Assembly: GCA_963695975.1 (NCBI GenBank)
Contig: CAVOIB010000002.1
Span: 868,001-932,000, forward strand
Origin: JBBQVZ01 sp963695975
GTDB taxonomy: Bacteria; Actinomycetota; UBA4738; HRBIN12
Reading direction: 5' to 3'
Length of the DNA: 64,000 nt
The position numbers and the translations under genes are program-made. Each line of letters begins with the position of its first letter. Position 1 is the first letter of the stretch. Under the pieces are notes generated by a model, which was given only the letters and a program-made list of their open reading frames with translations, was not told the DNA's origin and did no database searches. Below are positions 25,374 to 34,131 of this stretch, in pieces.

Positions 25374-26005
25374 CCGCCGCCCTCGGCGTAGACCTTCACG
25401 CTTTGCAGGGTCGCACGCATGATCACGCCGACGAACGGGCTCACGACCGTCCAGTACCGGGCGAACTTCGTGCGCGAGTCCACATCGGTCATCGCGGTGC
25501 GGGCCTCGTAGCTGAGCAGCGACCGCCCCTCCCCGTACGGCCGCACCGAGAGGTTCGCGGCGATCTTTCCCCAACCCGGCTCGTCGAACGCGGCGAACTC
25601 CTCCGCGGTCTTGGGCACTGGGTCGAGCCACGTGATGTCCAGCTGCCAGTACTTGCCGATCGCGCCGAACGCGATCTCGCGCGGCGGATCCTCGCCCAGA
25701 CCCATCCAGCCCGGCAGGTCCCCGCCCTGGCCGTTGAACATGCCGTCGAACGTCAGGCTCGGGACTTCGCGAACCGGTTCGGTGCGTCGGCCCGTTGCGC
25801 GCATCACCTTGTCGGGCACGCCCCGCATCCACATCGCCGCATCCATCAACGGCGAGTGGACCTTCATGAAGTCCAGCTGTCTGGCAGCCGCGTACGTCGT
25901 CGCGGGATCGGCTTCGACGACACCGTGTTCCACACGCGTGAAGTCGAAGTGCGGCAGGGCTCGATCGATCAGCATCGCTTCTTTGGTGATCTCGAGGATC
26001 GTCAT
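25370..26005 (-). CDS. Uncharacterised SRPBCC-like protein
   Basis: This 211-residue protein has no clear signal peptide or membrane span. It reads like a divergent helix-grip (SRPBCC/DUF2867-like) protein: VVEADPATTYAAARQLDF near the start, a paired REIAFGAIGKYWQ strand, an FDEPGWGKIAANLSV block, then LLSYEARTAMTD and a C-terminal helix. Function is unknown. ATG 26005 follows GGGAGG. That ribosome-binding site is buried in a perfect 12-bp hairpin, which suggests control at translation. An in-frame ATG at 26029 is an alternative start. Confidence 0.78.
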   Translation of the reverse strand: MTILEITKEAMLIDRALPHFDFTRVEHGVVEADPATTYAAARQLDFMKVHSPLMDAAMWMRGVPDKVMRATGRRTEPVREVPSLTFDGMFNGQGGDLPGWMGLGEDPPREIAFGAIGKYWQLDITWLDPVPKTAEEFAAFDEPGWGKIAANLSVRPYGEGRSLLSYEARTAMTDVDSRTKFARYWTVVSPFVGVIMRATLQSVKVYAEGGG

Positions 26006-26012
26006 GGTTCCA

Positions 26013-26041
26013 CCTCCCACCGGCAGCATGCCGGTGGGAGG
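26013..26041 (-). promoter_or_regulatory. Hairpin sequestering the ribosome-binding site
   Basis: CCTCCCACCGGC (26013-26024) and GCCGGTGGGAGG (26030-26041) form a perfect 12-bp stem with a 5-base loop. In the minus-strand mRNA the 3' arm ends with GGGAGG, the Shine-Dalgarno sequence 7 bases before the ATG at 26005. A folded stem would block initiation. There is no U-tract, so it is not a standard terminator. Confidence 0.6.
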
Positions 26042-26096
26042 CGATCCATTGGACGGTCGGATGACCCGTGTCCGTCGGGACCATCCGAACGGCGGA

Positions 26097-26129
26097 CGTG
26101 GGCGTGGCGGCGACGCCGCCCCGCCCACG
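26097..26129 (-). terminator. Strong GC-rich stem-loop after the YCII gene
   Basis: Arms CGTGGGCG and CGCCCACG, then inner arms GGCGGC and GCCGCC, fold with one T-C mismatch and a 3-base loop. It lies 20 bases after the stop of the upstream minus-strand gene. It lacks a T-tract but is stable enough to slow polymerase. Confidence 0.5.
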
Positions 26130-26148
26130 GTGGACCTTCCCGCCGGCG

Positions 26149-26463
26149 CTACATCGCCTCGAAGGTCTCGAAGACCATGACCTGAGCGCCGCCGAGCAGG
26201 ACCGGGCAGTTCTCGGCGAGCTTCGCGGCCTGGTCGAGCGAGTCGGCCTCGATCACCGAGTAGCCGCTGGCCGTCGCCTTCGCGTCGACCACCTTCGGGC
26301 CGGTCGAGATCGTCTTCGAATCAGCGTTGAACGGGTTGCCTGGATCGATCACGGCCGAGCCGAGCTCGGTGAACCAGTCCGTCCACGCGGTCATGACCGC
26401 CGCCTGCTCGGCTTCGGTCTCGGGCATGCTTCCACCGCCGTACAGCAACAGGTACTTCGCCAT
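26149..26463 (-). CDS. YCII-related domain protein
   Basis: This 104-residue protein has the small YCII-like ferredoxin fold. It starts with MAKYLLLYGGG, has a central FTELGSAVIDPGNP segment, and ends with GYSVIEADSLDQAAKLAENCP and a final strand. This subgroup is often annotated DGPF/PhnB-like. Function is unknown; members are often small enzymes or partners of ECF sigma factors, although no sigma factor is adjacent. The ATG is set by AAGGAGGGG. Confidence 0.88.
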   Translation of the reverse strand: MAKYLLLYGGGSMPETEAEQAAVMTAWTDWFTELGSAVIDPGNPFNADSKTISTGPKVVDAKATASGYSVIEADSLDQAAKLAENCPVLLGGAQVMVFETFEAM

Positions 26464-26559
26464 GCCATCCCCTCCTTGCGGTCCGAGGTCCCGGGCGGGA
26501 CCGTCACCCCAACGACGAAGGAGGCAGGCGGATATCGACACGGGTCGTGCGCCCGCGAA

Positions 26560-27243
26560 TCACCAGGGGAGCGGGTCGCCGTCCTGGAAGAACCCTCCGG
26601 ATGGACCATGTTCGGGCAACGTGACGCCCCATACGATGCTCGCCGCCCCCTGCGCCGCGGATCGCGGCGCGCTCGCGCCTCCCATGTCCGATCGGCACCA
26701 TCCGGGGCTGATCGCGTTGACCAGTATCCCGGTGCCCGAAAGATCCTCGGCGAGCGCGCGCGTCATCGCGTTCATCGCCACCTTCGTCACGGCGTAGACC
26801 CCGCCGCCACGCTGCTCGTGTGAGTTGGACGCCAACCCCGTCGATACGTTGACGATGCGACCCCAGCCCCGCTCGCGCATCGGCGGCAGGAACACCTGCG
26901 TGACTCGCCACGCTCCGAGGGCGTTCACCTGCCAGGCCTGCGCGGTCTCGTCCGGTGAGACTTGCCCGCGAGGATAGATGCCTGCGTTGTTCACCAGCAC
27001 GTCCACGCCTTCGGGCGCGAGGTCCTCGCCTGCGGCGGCGACGCTCGCCGGGTCGGCCACATCGACCCGGATCGGCGTGATCCCCGGGAGCTTCAGCGAT
27101 GCGGCGGCGGCCGCGCCCGCGTCGCGGTCGCGCGAGCCCAGGAACACCTCCAGACCGAGACCGCCGAGGAGGCGCACGACCTCGAGCCCGATGCCCCGGT
27201 TCCCGCCGGTCACGAGCGCCCGCTTGCCTTCCAGGTCGGTCAT
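26560..27243 (-). CDS. Short-chain dehydrogenase/reductase
   Basis: This 227-residue classical SDR has the cofactor motif TGGNRGIG at about 13-20 and NNAG in VDVLVNNAGIYP. The catalytic Ser is in IVNVSTGLAS and the YxxxK pair is in VYAVTKVAM. The length is slightly short but complete. It overlaps the preceding tryptophanase-like gene by an ATGA junction, so the two are translationally coupled. Its substrate may be a product of that lyase, but this is inference. Confidence 0.93.
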   Translation of the reverse strand: MTDLEGKRALVTGGNRGIGLEVVRLLGGLGLEVFLGSRDRDAGAAAAASLKLPGITPIRVDVADPASVAAAGEDLAPEGVDVLVNNAGIYPRGQVSPDETAQAWQVNALGAWRVTQVFLPPMRERGWGRIVNVSTGLASNSHEQRGGGVYAVTKVAMNAMTRALAEDLSGTGILVNAISPGWCRSDMGGASAPRSAAQGAASIVWGVTLPEHGPSGGFFQDGDPLPW

Positions 27244-28616
27244 CCGGGTTCGAAGCGCGCCGTGAAATGGCGCAGGGCGGGAGCCTCTTCGACGATCCGG
27301 TACCCAGGAAGGTCGGCGGCGCCCGCCGCGACCGACGTCACGACCTCGATCACGTAATCGATGTGGCTCTGTGTGTACGTGCGGCGCGGGATCGCCAGGC
27401 GCACCAGGTCCATCGCGGCCGGCTCCTCGGTCCCGTCGGGCCGTCGCCCGAACATCACGGTTCCGATCTCGCAGCTGCGGATGCCCCCAGATTCGTACAG
27501 CGCGACCGCGAGCGCCTGTCCCGGGTACTCGAGCGGCGGGACGTGCGGCAGCAGCGAACGCGCGTCGATGTAGACCGCGTGCCCGCCGATCGGCTTCACG
27601 ACCGGGACGCCCGCGCGGTCGAGCGCTTGGCCCAGGTAGGCCGTCGAGCGGATCCGGTACCGCAGATAGTCGGGGTGCACGCACTCCTTCAGTCCCTGCG
27701 CGATCGCCTCGAGGTCGCGGCCCGCGAGCCCTCCGTACGTGGGGAACCCTTCGGTGAGGATCAACAGGTTCCGGCACCGTTCCGCGAGCCCGTCGTCGTT
27801 GGTGGCGAGCCATCCGCCGATGTTCGCGAGCGGGTCCTTCTTCGCGCTCATCGTCATGCCGTCTGCGAGCGAGGCCATCTCGCGGACGATCTCGGGGATC
27901 GGTCGCTCCTCGTAGCCGGGTTCGCGCGTCCGGATGAACCACGCGTTCTCCGCGAATCGGCACGCGTCCAGGAACATCGGCACGGCGTGGCGATCGCACA
28001 GTGCACGAACGCCGCGCAGGTTCTCCATCGACACGGGCTGGCCTCCACCGGAGTTGTTGGTCACCGTGACGAAGACCGCCGGGACGTCGTCGGCGCGTTC
28101 GGTCAGCAGGGCTGCGAGCGCGCCAAGATCCATGTTCCCCTTGAACGGGTGTTCCATCGACGGTTGCCGGCCTTCGGGGATCACCAGGTCGACCGCCTCC
28201 GCGCCCGTGTACTCGACGTTCGCGCGCGTCGTGTCGAAGTGCGTGTTGTTCGGAACGATCTTGCCGGCCCCGCCGATCGCGGAGAAGAGGATCTTCTCGG
28301 CGGCCCTTCCCTGGTGCGTGGGGATCACGTTGGTGAACGGGAAGAGCTCCTGGACGGCCTCCAGGAACAGGAACCACGAGGGGGAGCCCGCGTAGCTCTC
28401 ATCGCCGTGCTGGATCGCGGCCCACTGGTCGCGGGACATCGCGCCGGTGCCCGAGTCCGTCAGCAGGTCGATCAGGACGTCGTCGGCGTGGAGCCTGAAC
28501 AGGTTGTAGCCGGCCTGGACGGTGGCGGCATGACGCTCTTCGGGGGACGTGAGGCGCAGCGGCTCGACGGAATGGATCCGGAACGGCTCGATGATCGTGC
28601 GGAACTCGGCTGGCAC
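27240..28616 (-). CDS. tnaA: Tryptophanase / beta-eliminating lyase
   Basis: This 458-residue PLP-dependent lyase has the tryptophanase/tyrosine phenol-lyase length and motifs. PTHQGRAAEKILF lies near 100, VTNNSGGGQPVSM near 185, and FLDACRFAENAWFI near 215. The Schiff-base lysine is one of Lys259-Lys260 in MTMSAKKD. Family enzymes split tryptophan to indole, or tyrosine to phenol, with pyruvate and ammonia. Sequence alone does not decide between the two or a related beta-elimination. It starts at GTG 28616 with TAGCAT 6 bases upstream (leaderless). No tnaC leader or tryptophan permease is adjacent. Confidence 0.9.
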   Translation of the reverse strand: MPAEFRTIIEPFRIHSVEPLRLTSPEERHAATVQAGYNLFRLHADDVLIDLLTDSGTGAMSRDQWAAIQHGDESYAGSPSWFLFLEAVQELFPFTNVIPTHQGRAAEKILFSAIGGAGKIVPNNTHFDTTRANVEYTGAEAVDLVIPEGRQPSMEHPFKGNMDLGALAALLTERADDVPAVFVTVTNNSGGGQPVSMENLRGVRALCDRHAVPMFLDACRFAENAWFIRTREPGYEERPIPEIVREMASLADGMTMSAKKDPLANIGGWLATNDDGLAERCRNLLILTEGFPTYGGLAGRDLEAIAQGLKECVHPDYLRYRIRSTAYLGQALDRAGVPVVKPIGGHAVYIDARSLLPHVPPLEYPGQALAVALYESGGIRSCEIGTVMFGRRPDGTEEPAAMDLVRLAIPRRTYTQSHIDYVIEVVTSVAAGAADLPGYRIVEEAPALRHFTARFEPG

Positions 28617-28622
28617 AGGCGG

Positions 28623-28628
28623 ATGCTA
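28623..28628 (-). promoter_or_regulatory. -10 box of leaderless tryptophanase gene
   Basis: Minus-strand TAGCAT lies 6 bases before the GTG at 28616. It would initiate the two-gene tnaA-SDR transcript at the start codon. Confidence 0.55.
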
Positions 28629-28641
28629 GCCCGACATCGCC

Positions 28642-29265
28642 TCAGCCGACCTGTTGGCGCAGGATCGTGCGGAGTCGCTCCGGCGCGGAGCGCCGCGGGT
28701 CGCCGAGGTAGAGCTCGTGATGCCTGCCCACCGGGTGGAACCCGGCGGCCTCGACCCCGGCGTGCAGGCGCTCGATCGTGGGGCGCTCTTCGGCGTAGGG
28801 CCCGATGTGCATCAGCTGCGCGCTCGGACCTTCGGCGAAAACCTCGGTCCGCAACGCCAGCGAGAGCGCTGGATCCAGCCGGCTCCGCGCCTTCGCGAGC
28901 TGCACCTCGAGCTCATCTTCGGTTGCCTCCGGGGGGAGCACGATCATCAAGGTCCAGCGCCAAGTGTCACGGTCCCCGTCCATGATCTCCGAAAGGTCCG
29001 TCGCGCCGTCCGTCGTCCACCACAGGCTTTCGAGCGGACCGACCTTGCCCGGCACGCCGCGCCCTTTCAACGCGAACCGCAGCCCGTAGGCCATCCCGTA
29101 CAGGCTGGGGATCCGGGCCTCGAACTCCGCCGGAGCGGGCGGACCGGTGCCGTCGATCATCACGAACCGGTGCGCCGGAACGTCGAGCAGCCGGACCGCG
29201 CGCGTGGATGCCTTCAACTCGTCCTGTCGATCGATCGGACGTTGAACCTGGGTCGCGACCTTCAT
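28642..29265 (-). CDS. GyrI-like small-molecule-binding domain protein
   Basis: This 207-residue protein resembles the GyrI-like (SOUL/effector-binding-type) domain. It has VPAHRFVMIDGTGPP near residue 33, a YGLRFALKGRG segment, and a late AQLMHIGPYAEERPTIERLHAGVEAAG block followed by the H-x-ELYLGDPRR signature. Related proteins bind drugs or small molecules without a DNA-binding domain. ATG 29265 is preceded by GAGGAGGTGG, and the GTG at 29274 overlaps that site, so it is unlikely to be the start. Confidence 0.88.
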   Translation of the reverse strand: MKVATQVQRPIDRQDELKASTRAVRLLDVPAHRFVMIDGTGPPAPAEFEARIPSLYGMAYGLRFALKGRGVPGKVGPLESLWWTTDGATDLSEIMDGDRDTWRWTLMIVLPPEATEDELEVQLAKARSRLDPALSLALRTEVFAEGPSAQLMHIGPYAEERPTIERLHAGVEAAGFHPVGRHHELYLGDPRRSAPERLRTILRQQVG

Positions 29266-29314
29266 CGCAACCACCTCCTCGATGCCAGGATGCCGCCACG
29301 TGACCTCGAAGGGG

Positions 29315-29330
29315 CGGGCCTGCCGGCCCG
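29315..29330 (-). terminator. Weak stem-loop downstream of the exonuclease gene
   Basis: CGGGCC and GGCCCG pair around a 4-base loop, 32 bases after the exonuclease stop codon and before the next minus-strand gene. There is no T-tract. Confidence 0.25.
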
Positions 29331-29361
29331 AGGATGCCGGGTCCTTCGAACGTCGGGCGCC

Positions 29362-30234
29362 TCAGCCCATGAGGCGCTGGATGCGCGCGATGGCCCCATC
29401 GGCGTCGATCGCGCGGAGCGCCGTCTCGTACCCGTCCTGGGGGCCTGTCCACGCGAGTTCGTCGATGGAGTCGAGGTCGACCGCGTTCGTGTCGACCGTG
29501 GCGAGGCGCCGGTAGAGCTGGGCGTCATCGGCATGCTGCGCGAGCGACTGCGCCAGACGGGGCGCCGAACGAACGGTGATGTCCCACTCGCCCGACTTCA
29601 AGGGGATCTCCTCCAGGTGCCGGTACCGGGCGAGCACCGTCGCCGTGGTCTTCGCGCCCCAGCCGGGAACGCCCGGGATCCCGTCGGAGGTGTCGCCGAC
29701 GAGCGCGAGGTAGTCGGGGATCGACGGCGGCTCCACGCCGAACTTGGCGATCACCCCCGCCCAGTCGGTGAGGACCTCCCGTCGCCGGTCGAGCTGGACG
29801 ATGCGTCCGTCCTTCGTGACGCACTGGCCAAGATCCTTGTCGGGCGTGCAGATGATCACGCGCTCGACGGTCGGATCGACGGCCGCCTGAGCGGCCGCCG
29901 AGCCGAGCGCATCGTCGGCCTCGAAGTCCTCCATCGCCCATACGCGGAAGCCGGCGACCCGAAGCGTCTCCTCCAGCATCTCGAACTGTGACCGGAGCGC
30001 TGGGTCGACGCCATCGCCGGTCTTGTAGCTCTCGAGCAGCGCGTTGCGGAACGACTCGATCACATGGTCGGTCGCGATCCCGATGTGGGTCGCACCGTCT
30101 TCCAACATCGAGAGCATCGACCCGAGGACGCCGCGTGTCGCCGCCACCTCACGGCCGTCCTCGGTCGTGTGCGGCGGCGCACCGAAGTGATACCGGAACA
30201 ACTCGTAGGTGCCGTCGACCAGGTGCGCGATCAC
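29362..30234 (-). CDS. 5'-3' exonuclease (DNA polymerase I N-terminal type)
   Basis: This 290-residue protein is the stand-alone flap/5' nuclease fold found at the N-terminus of DNA polymerase I. Acidic metal-binding blocks are AHLVDGTYELFRY near the start, MEDFEADDALGSAA, VIICTPDKDLGQCV and LVGDTSDGIPGVPGWG, which leads into the helix-hairpin-helix motif. All the key aspartates are visible. It likely removes RNA primers or flaps. I chose GTG 30234 because GATACT lies 6 bases upstream (leaderless); a GTG at 30261 is possible. Confidence 0.9.
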   Translation of the reverse strand: MIAHLVDGTYELFRYHFGAPPHTTEDGREVAATRGVLGSMLSMLEDGATHIGIATDHVIESFRNALLESYKTGDGVDPALRSQFEMLEETLRVAGFRVWAMEDFEADDALGSAAAQAAVDPTVERVIICTPDKDLGQCVTKDGRIVQLDRRREVLTDWAGVIAKFGVEPPSIPDYLALVGDTSDGIPGVPGWGAKTTATVLARYRHLEEIPLKSGEWDITVRSAPRLAQSLAQHADDAQLYRRLATVDTNAVDLDSIDELAWTGPQDGYETALRAIDADGAIARIQRLMG

Positions 30235-30240
30235 GTGGCT

Positions 30241-30246
30241 AGTATC
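30241..30246 (-). promoter_or_regulatory. -10 box of leaderless exonuclease gene
   Basis: Minus-strand GATACT, one base off TATACT, ends 6 bases before the GTG at 30234. It supports that start codon over the upstream GTG. Confidence 0.45.
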
Positions 30247-30282
30247 CTCGCGCAGAGACACCTCGCTGCGAAAGGCGGTCGG

Positions 30283-30843
30283 TCAGCGGGGTGACGCGCC
30301 GTCGTTTTGGCGACGCCGCTCGTATCGCACGCCCTCCCACGTCTCACCGTCGTACTCTCGCTCGAACCGCTCGACGAGCCGCATGCCGGCCTTCTCCGCG
30401 ACGCGGATCGACGGGATGTTCTCGGCGCTCGCATAGATCCGCGCGATCTCGGCGCCGAGGGTCACGAACGCGTAGTCGATCATCGCCCGGACCGCCTCGG
30501 TCGCGTATCCCCGACCCTGGAACGCGGGGGACATGGTGTAGCCGAGCTTGATCGTGCTCGGCTCGTCCTCGGCGGGGCTCATCCCGACATCGCCGACCAA
30601 TCGGCCCGTGTCGCGCTCCTCGACCGAGAGCTGGACCCACCCTCCGGGCTCGCCAGGGAGGCGATCGGCCATCTGTTCGATCTCGGAGCGGATCCCGTCC
30701 GGGTCGAGCCGGTCCCAGCCCTGATGCCGATGGACCTCCGGGTCGCTCCGGTAGGCGGAGATCGCCTCAGCGTCATCAGGACGCGAGCGGCGCAGCAGCA
30801 GGCGCTCGGTGAGGATCGGCGCGAAGCCGGTATCGATGCGCAT
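30283..30843 (-). CDS. GNAT-family N-acetyltransferase (RimJ/RimL type)
   Basis: This 186-residue acetyltransferase has the RimJ/RimL-like start PILTERLLLRRSRPDDAEAI, an acetyl-CoA loop MSPAFQGRGYATEAV (Q/RxxGxG/A pattern), and ASAENIPSIRVAEKAGMRLV near the end. Substrates range from ribosomal protein N-termini to small amines; none can be assigned. A TACGCT box lies 9 bases before the ATG, so its leader, if any, is very short. Confidence 0.93.
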   Translation of the reverse strand: MRIDTGFAPILTERLLLRRSRPDDAEAISAYRSDPEVHRHQGWDRLDPDGIRSEIEQMADRLPGEPGGWVQLSVEERDTGRLVGDVGMSPAEDEPSTIKLGYTMSPAFQGRGYATEAVRAMIDYAFVTLGAEIARIYASAENIPSIRVAEKAGMRLVERFEREYDGETWEGVRYERRRQNDGASPR

Positions 30844-30929
30844 CGAGCGGGAAGCGTACCTATCAGGTCGGGCGACGCGATGCCGAACGGTGAGTGACTT
30901 CGGCCGTCGGCACCGCGAGGATACGTGCG

Positions 30930-31583
30930 ATGTCGTCGACCAGCCCCGTGGTCCCCCAAGTCCTTGCTCGCACGCGCCTGCTGGTGTCGTTCTCCGGTGG
31001 GATCGTCGTCGCCGGTATCGCCGGGCTGTTCACGTCGTGGCAGGTGGCGGTGCTGGCCGGATGGATCGTCGCCGCCGGTATCTTCCTCATCTGGATCTGG
31101 ACCCGGATCCTGAAGGCGGACGGCGAAGCGACGGCCGAGCACTCGACCTACGTGGACGACTCACGTACGACGGCGGACCTCGTCCTGATCGCGGCGAGCG
31201 TGGCGAGCCTGGCGGCGGTCGTGTTCGGTCTGGTGAAGGCCGTGCAGGTCGGTGGGGTGGCGCGCGGTGTCATCGCGACGATCGCCGTCCTCAGCGTGGT
31301 CTTGTCATGGACCGTCGTGCACACGGTGTTCACGCTCCGATATGCGAGCCTGTATCACGAGGAGGGGAGCGGGATCGAGTTCCATGAAGGTGCCCGCCTG
31401 CCCGACTACCACGACTTCGCGTACGTGGCGTTCACGATCGGCATGACGTTTCAGGTGTCGGACACCGACATCACCTCTGAGCAGATCCGCCGGGCGGCGC
31501 TCCGACATTCGTTGCTCTCGTACGTGTTCGGCATCGTGATCGTCGCGATCACGATCAACGTCCTCGCCGGCCTGGTGAGGTAG
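30930..31583 (+). CDS. DUF1345 membrane protein
   Basis: This 217-residue protein has five or so membrane helices and matches DUF1345. It has an early helical pair, a HSTYVDDSRTTADLVLIAA loop, and the diagnostic block LPDYHDFAYVAFTIGMTFQVSD, with a final YVFGIVIVAITINVLAGL helix. The function of the family is not known. I chose ATG 30930 because GCGAGGA lies 9 bases upstream; the frame begins earlier at 30894. It diverges from the acetyltransferase gene. Confidence 0.88.
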   Translation: MSSTSPVVPQVLARTRLLVSFSGGIVVAGIAGLFTSWQVAVLAGWIVAAGIFLIWIWTRILKADGEATAEHSTYVDDSRTTADLVLIAASVASLAAVVFGLVKAVQVGGVARGVIATIAVLSVVLSWTVVHTVFTLRYASLYHEEGSGIEFHEGARLPDYHDFAYVAFTIGMTFQVSDTDITSEQIRRAALRHSLLSYVFGIVIVAITINVLAGLVR

Positions 31584-31597
31584 GAGGCTTCCCGAGC

Positions 31598-31624
31598 GAC
31601 CGCTCCCGGATCGCGGTAGCGGTC
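31598..31624. terminator. Bidirectional stem-loop between convergent genes
   Basis: GACCGCT (31598-31604) pairs with AGCGGTC (31618-31624), continued by CCG and CGG after one mismatch, around a 5-base loop. It lies between the ends of two convergent genes and overlaps the stop codon of the right-hand one. No T-tract is present. Confidence 0.5.
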
Positions 31625-32663
31625 AGACGAGGAACGCGGCGAGGCGTTCGGCCTCATCAGCGAGCTCGAGCGTCGTTGCGCGCGGGAGCCGCGTGAACGG
31701 TGTCGTCCGCACGCCTCCACGCTCGAACGCCCAAGTGCCTGCCACCCGTCCGTCGATCAGGAACGTCGGGACCGAGTGCGGTGTCTTCGTCGAGAAGACC
31801 CTCGAACGGTGCTCCTCGGAGAGGATCTGTGAGCGCCTGGCGTGCACGAGGAGCGACGCGTCCCACGTCGGGAGGAAACGCACGGGCGCGGGCGTGTCCG
31901 GATCGGGGAGCGGCGCCCGTTGAAGGTCGAGCAGTTCTCCGCCTCGCTCGTCGCGGAACCGGCGTAGCCGCAGCCGTTCAAGGGCGGGGGCCAGGGTGGG
32001 CATGCGGATACCGGCCCAGTTCGCGATGTCCTTCCCCGACGCAGGACCGAACGCACCCAGGTAGCGATGCACGACGGCCTGGATCCCATCTTCGGATGTG
32101 GCGTCGTACGGGCCGATCTGATCGTCGGCTGCGGCGTAGAGATCGGCTCGCCTTCGGTTCCATGTGCCCGACGGAGGGACACGCAGGAGATCCACCCAGC
32201 CACCGACGCCGTTCCATATGGCGCTGTCGACGCCGAGCTCCTCGATCAACGCCGCTCGCGGACGGGGTCCGCCCGCCAGCAGCCGGCGGAGCTGGCGCGC
32301 GACGACCTCCATCTCCGCCTCCGGTATCCGGTGGCGGGTCACTCCCAGCCACCATGTGCGCTGGTCCGCGCGGATCGCTGCGGCGAGCAGCGGATAGTCC
32401 CGTCTCGACACGATGTGGATCGTGCCTCGCATGAGGGTGCCCTGCACCACCGTGCGTCGTTCGAGCGCCTGCGTGAGGTCGGACCGTTCGAACCGTGCCA
32501 TCCGCGACCAGAGACCGATGTACGCGGAGGGCGCGTACTGCGCCTGCACCCCGCCCATGCGTTCGACGGTCTGGGCGAGCGAGTACGTCGTCCGTTCGAG
32601 GAGGAACTGCCGGGCGAGCACCGCGCGGTTCAGCTGGTGCTCGCTCAACGTCCGCTCGGCCAC
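31623..32663 (-). CDS. Winged-helix DNA-binding protein, AlkZ-like
   Basis: This 346-residue protein belongs to the HTH_42 (winged-helix DNA-binding domain) family, which includes AlkZ and YcaQ DNA glycosylases. After the opening LSEHQLNRAVLARQFLLERT comes GGVQAQYAP. QAQ matches the catalytic Q-x-Q of AlkZ-type interstrand-crosslink glycosylases. Winged-helix units follow (RGTIHIVSRRDYPLL and others). It may unhook DNA crosslinks or repair alkylated bases; actinobacterial members often sit by self-resistance genes, but none is adjacent. GTG 32663 is supported by TACACT 6 bases upstream. Confidence 0.88.
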   Translation of the reverse strand: MAERTLSEHQLNRAVLARQFLLERTTYSLAQTVERMGGVQAQYAPSAYIGLWSRMARFERSDLTQALERRTVVQGTLMRGTIHIVSRRDYPLLAAAIRADQRTWWLGVTRHRIPEAEMEVVARQLRRLLAGGPRPRAALIEELGVDSAIWNGVGGWVDLLRVPPSGTWNRRRADLYAAADDQIGPYDATSEDGIQAVVHRYLGAFGPASGKDIANWAGIRMPTLAPALERLRLRRFRDERGGELLDLQRAPLPDPDTPAPVRFLPTWDASLLVHARRSQILSEEHRSRVFSTKTPHSVPTFLIDGRVAGTWAFERGGVRTTPFTRLPRATTLELADEAERLAAFLV

Positions 32664-32669
32664 CGGCGG

Positions 32670-32675
32670 AGTGTA
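32670..32675 (-). promoter_or_regulatory. -10 box of leaderless AlkZ-like gene
   Basis: Minus-strand TACACT is followed by 6 bases and the GTG at 32663. It sits upstream of where the helicase gene ends, giving the glycosylase-like gene its own promoter. Confidence 0.5.
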
Positions 32676-32725
32676 CGGCCTCGCTGAGCCTGACCGGCGA
32701 GGGGCCGGTGCGGATGCGTGTCGCT

Positions 32726-33915
<1,190 letters not shown>

Positions 33916-33919
<4 letters not shown>

Positions 33920-34128
33920 GCGTCGCCGGGTTCGTCGGTCTCCAGCTCGAGGAGATCGGGATGGATCACGGGGCCGTCGAGTGGCTTCATGTTCTCGATG
34001 TCATCCGGGATCAGACCGGCGGCCCGATCCTCGCGACGCTGACTCGATGCGGCTCGCCGCTCAGCCCGCGCGGCTTCCTTCTTCGCCTTCACCTCGCGCC
34101 GTTGACGCTTCCCGAAGCTATCCGGCAT
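33916..34128 (-). CDS. Small, highly charged conserved-looking protein
   Basis: This 70-residue protein has a Lys/Arg/Ala-rich helical N-terminal half (GKRQRREVKAKKEAARAERR) and an acidic C-terminus (HPDLLELETDEPGDA). Function is unknown. Its stop overlaps the helicase start, and it begins 3 bases after the preceding 62-residue gene, so the three form a tight operon. The basic helix could bind RNA. Confidence 0.72.
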
Positions 34129-34131
34129 GGC

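Noticed and set aside
27099..28985. A 628-codon plus-strand frame opposite the tryptophanase gene
   Set aside because: It crosses several real genes on the other strand and has shadow composition.
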